Below, in pieces: positions 63,625-64,000 of a stretch of 64,000 nucleotides of DNA. The first letter of the stretch is position 1, and each line of letters opens with the position of its first letter. Source of the stretch: Marinomonas shanghaiensis (lineage in GTDB: Bacteria > Pseudomonadota > Gammaproteobacteria > Pseudomonadales > Marinomonadaceae); NCBI RefSeq assembly GCF_003259175.1, contig NZ_QGOK01000018.1, positions 55,514 to 119,513 of the forward strand. Reading direction: 5' to 3'. The position numbers and the translations under genes are program-made. The notes under the pieces are model-generated. The model made no database searches. It was not told the origin of the DNA and was given only the letters and a program-made list of their open reading frames with translations.

Positions 63625-64000
63625 ATGTCAAGATCAACGGATCTATCACCAACCAAGTATGAATATGAATACGACGAAAACGCCCTGCAAGACGTTTTTA
63701 TCATGCGGCCCAATGGCAAAATCGCTTACTTACCCTACGCTTTTTATACGGCCCCAAGTCGGGTGATTGAGTCAGTGCCCGTGGCAGGCGAAGCCCAGCG
63801 TTTTTTCCTTAACGAACATGGCGCTTACCCTTTTAACCTTGCTGGGCCTGCGGTGTCTAAAGTCATTGATTGGAATCTAGTGGATGAACAAGGCGCTTAC
63901 AAACGCCACCCACAGGATTCGACGTTAACACCCACAACCGGCTACTTTGTCGATTTAAGACGTTTTTCTTTAGATCGACAAGCGATGATCTTTGTCTGCG
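63625..64000 (+). CDS. Unknown protein, paralogue B (cut by window edge)
   Basis: The ATG at 63625 has AGGAGA upstream. The first 125 codons are visible, and the frame stays open to the window end. The translation shares VFIMRPNGKIAYLPYAFY, RFFLNEHGAYP, SKVIDWNLVDE and GYFVDLRRFSLDR with the protein at 61050-61853, in the same order and spacing, and has no signal peptide. It is in the same transcription unit as the S53 peptidase, so each paralogue is paired with a different partner gene (kinase for A, peptidase for B). Family and function unknown. Confidence 0.8.
   Translation, partial: MSRSTDLSPTKYEYEYDENALQDVFIMRPNGKIAYLPYAFYTAPSRVIESVPVAGEAQRFFLNEHGAYPFNLAGPAVSKVIDWNLVDEQGAYKRHPQDSTLTPTTGYFVDLRRFSLDRQAMIFVC

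Overview
The window looks like chromosomal DNA of a marine gammaproteobacterium, most likely Oceanospirillales and Marinomonas-like. This is inferred from moderate GC, three TRAP-type transporter permease/receptor systems' worth of genes, a glutathione-independent formaldehyde dehydrogenase, a two-partner secretion adhesin and dense carboxylate catabolism. No rRNA, tRNA, CRISPR array, insertion sequence or prophage was recognised.

Left part (1-12.4 kb): the 5' end of an acetyl-CoA synthetase gene, a SAM methyltransferase, a HAD phosphatase, a TAXI-type TRAP receptor with its fused permease, a MepM-like murein endopeptidase, fdhD with a YdeP-family molybdopterin oxidoreductase, and the potassium transporter trkH. 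A 40-residue membrane peptide gene lies beside trkH.

12.4-26.6 kb: one catabolic regulon. A leftward nine-gene operon encodes a fused CoA-transferase, thiolase, crotonase, SDR, large acyl-CoA dehydrogenase, feruloyl-CoA-synthetase-like ligase, 4HBT thioesterase and EtfBA. Divergent from it are a DctPQM TRAP transporter and a MarR regulator. Together they can import a carboxylate (possibly a phenylpropenoate-like acid), activate it with CoA, shorten it by beta-oxidation and pass the electrons to ETF.

26.8-40.9 kb: fermentative-type D-lactate dehydrogenase, an inositol-monophosphatase-like enzyme, a HEPN/MNT toxin-antitoxin pair followed by a decayed second MNT fragment, a LysR gene divergent from a periplasmic degenerate MBL-fold protein plus a DsbA-family protein, an LpxR-like lipid A deacylase, the acetoacetate/short-chain fatty acid operon (atoD-atoA-atoB-atoE) with a divergent LysR, a RelE/Phd toxin-antitoxin pair, and formaldehyde dehydrogenase.

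40.9-55.5 kb: a two-partner secretion operon (3646-residue TpsA exoprotein and TpsB transporter) and the NAD(P)HX repair enzyme.

55.8-64.0 kb: the most unusual region. It encodes an FHA-winged-helix protein, a 1384-residue Ser/Thr kinase/cyclase-like/AAA ATPase fusion resembling the kinase-cyclase fusion of TOMM (thiazole/oxazole-modified microcin) loci, two paralogous proteins of unknown family that flank an apparently leaderless S53 (sedolisin) peptidase, and an inserted opposite-strand VOC protein. The cluster runs off the right edge.
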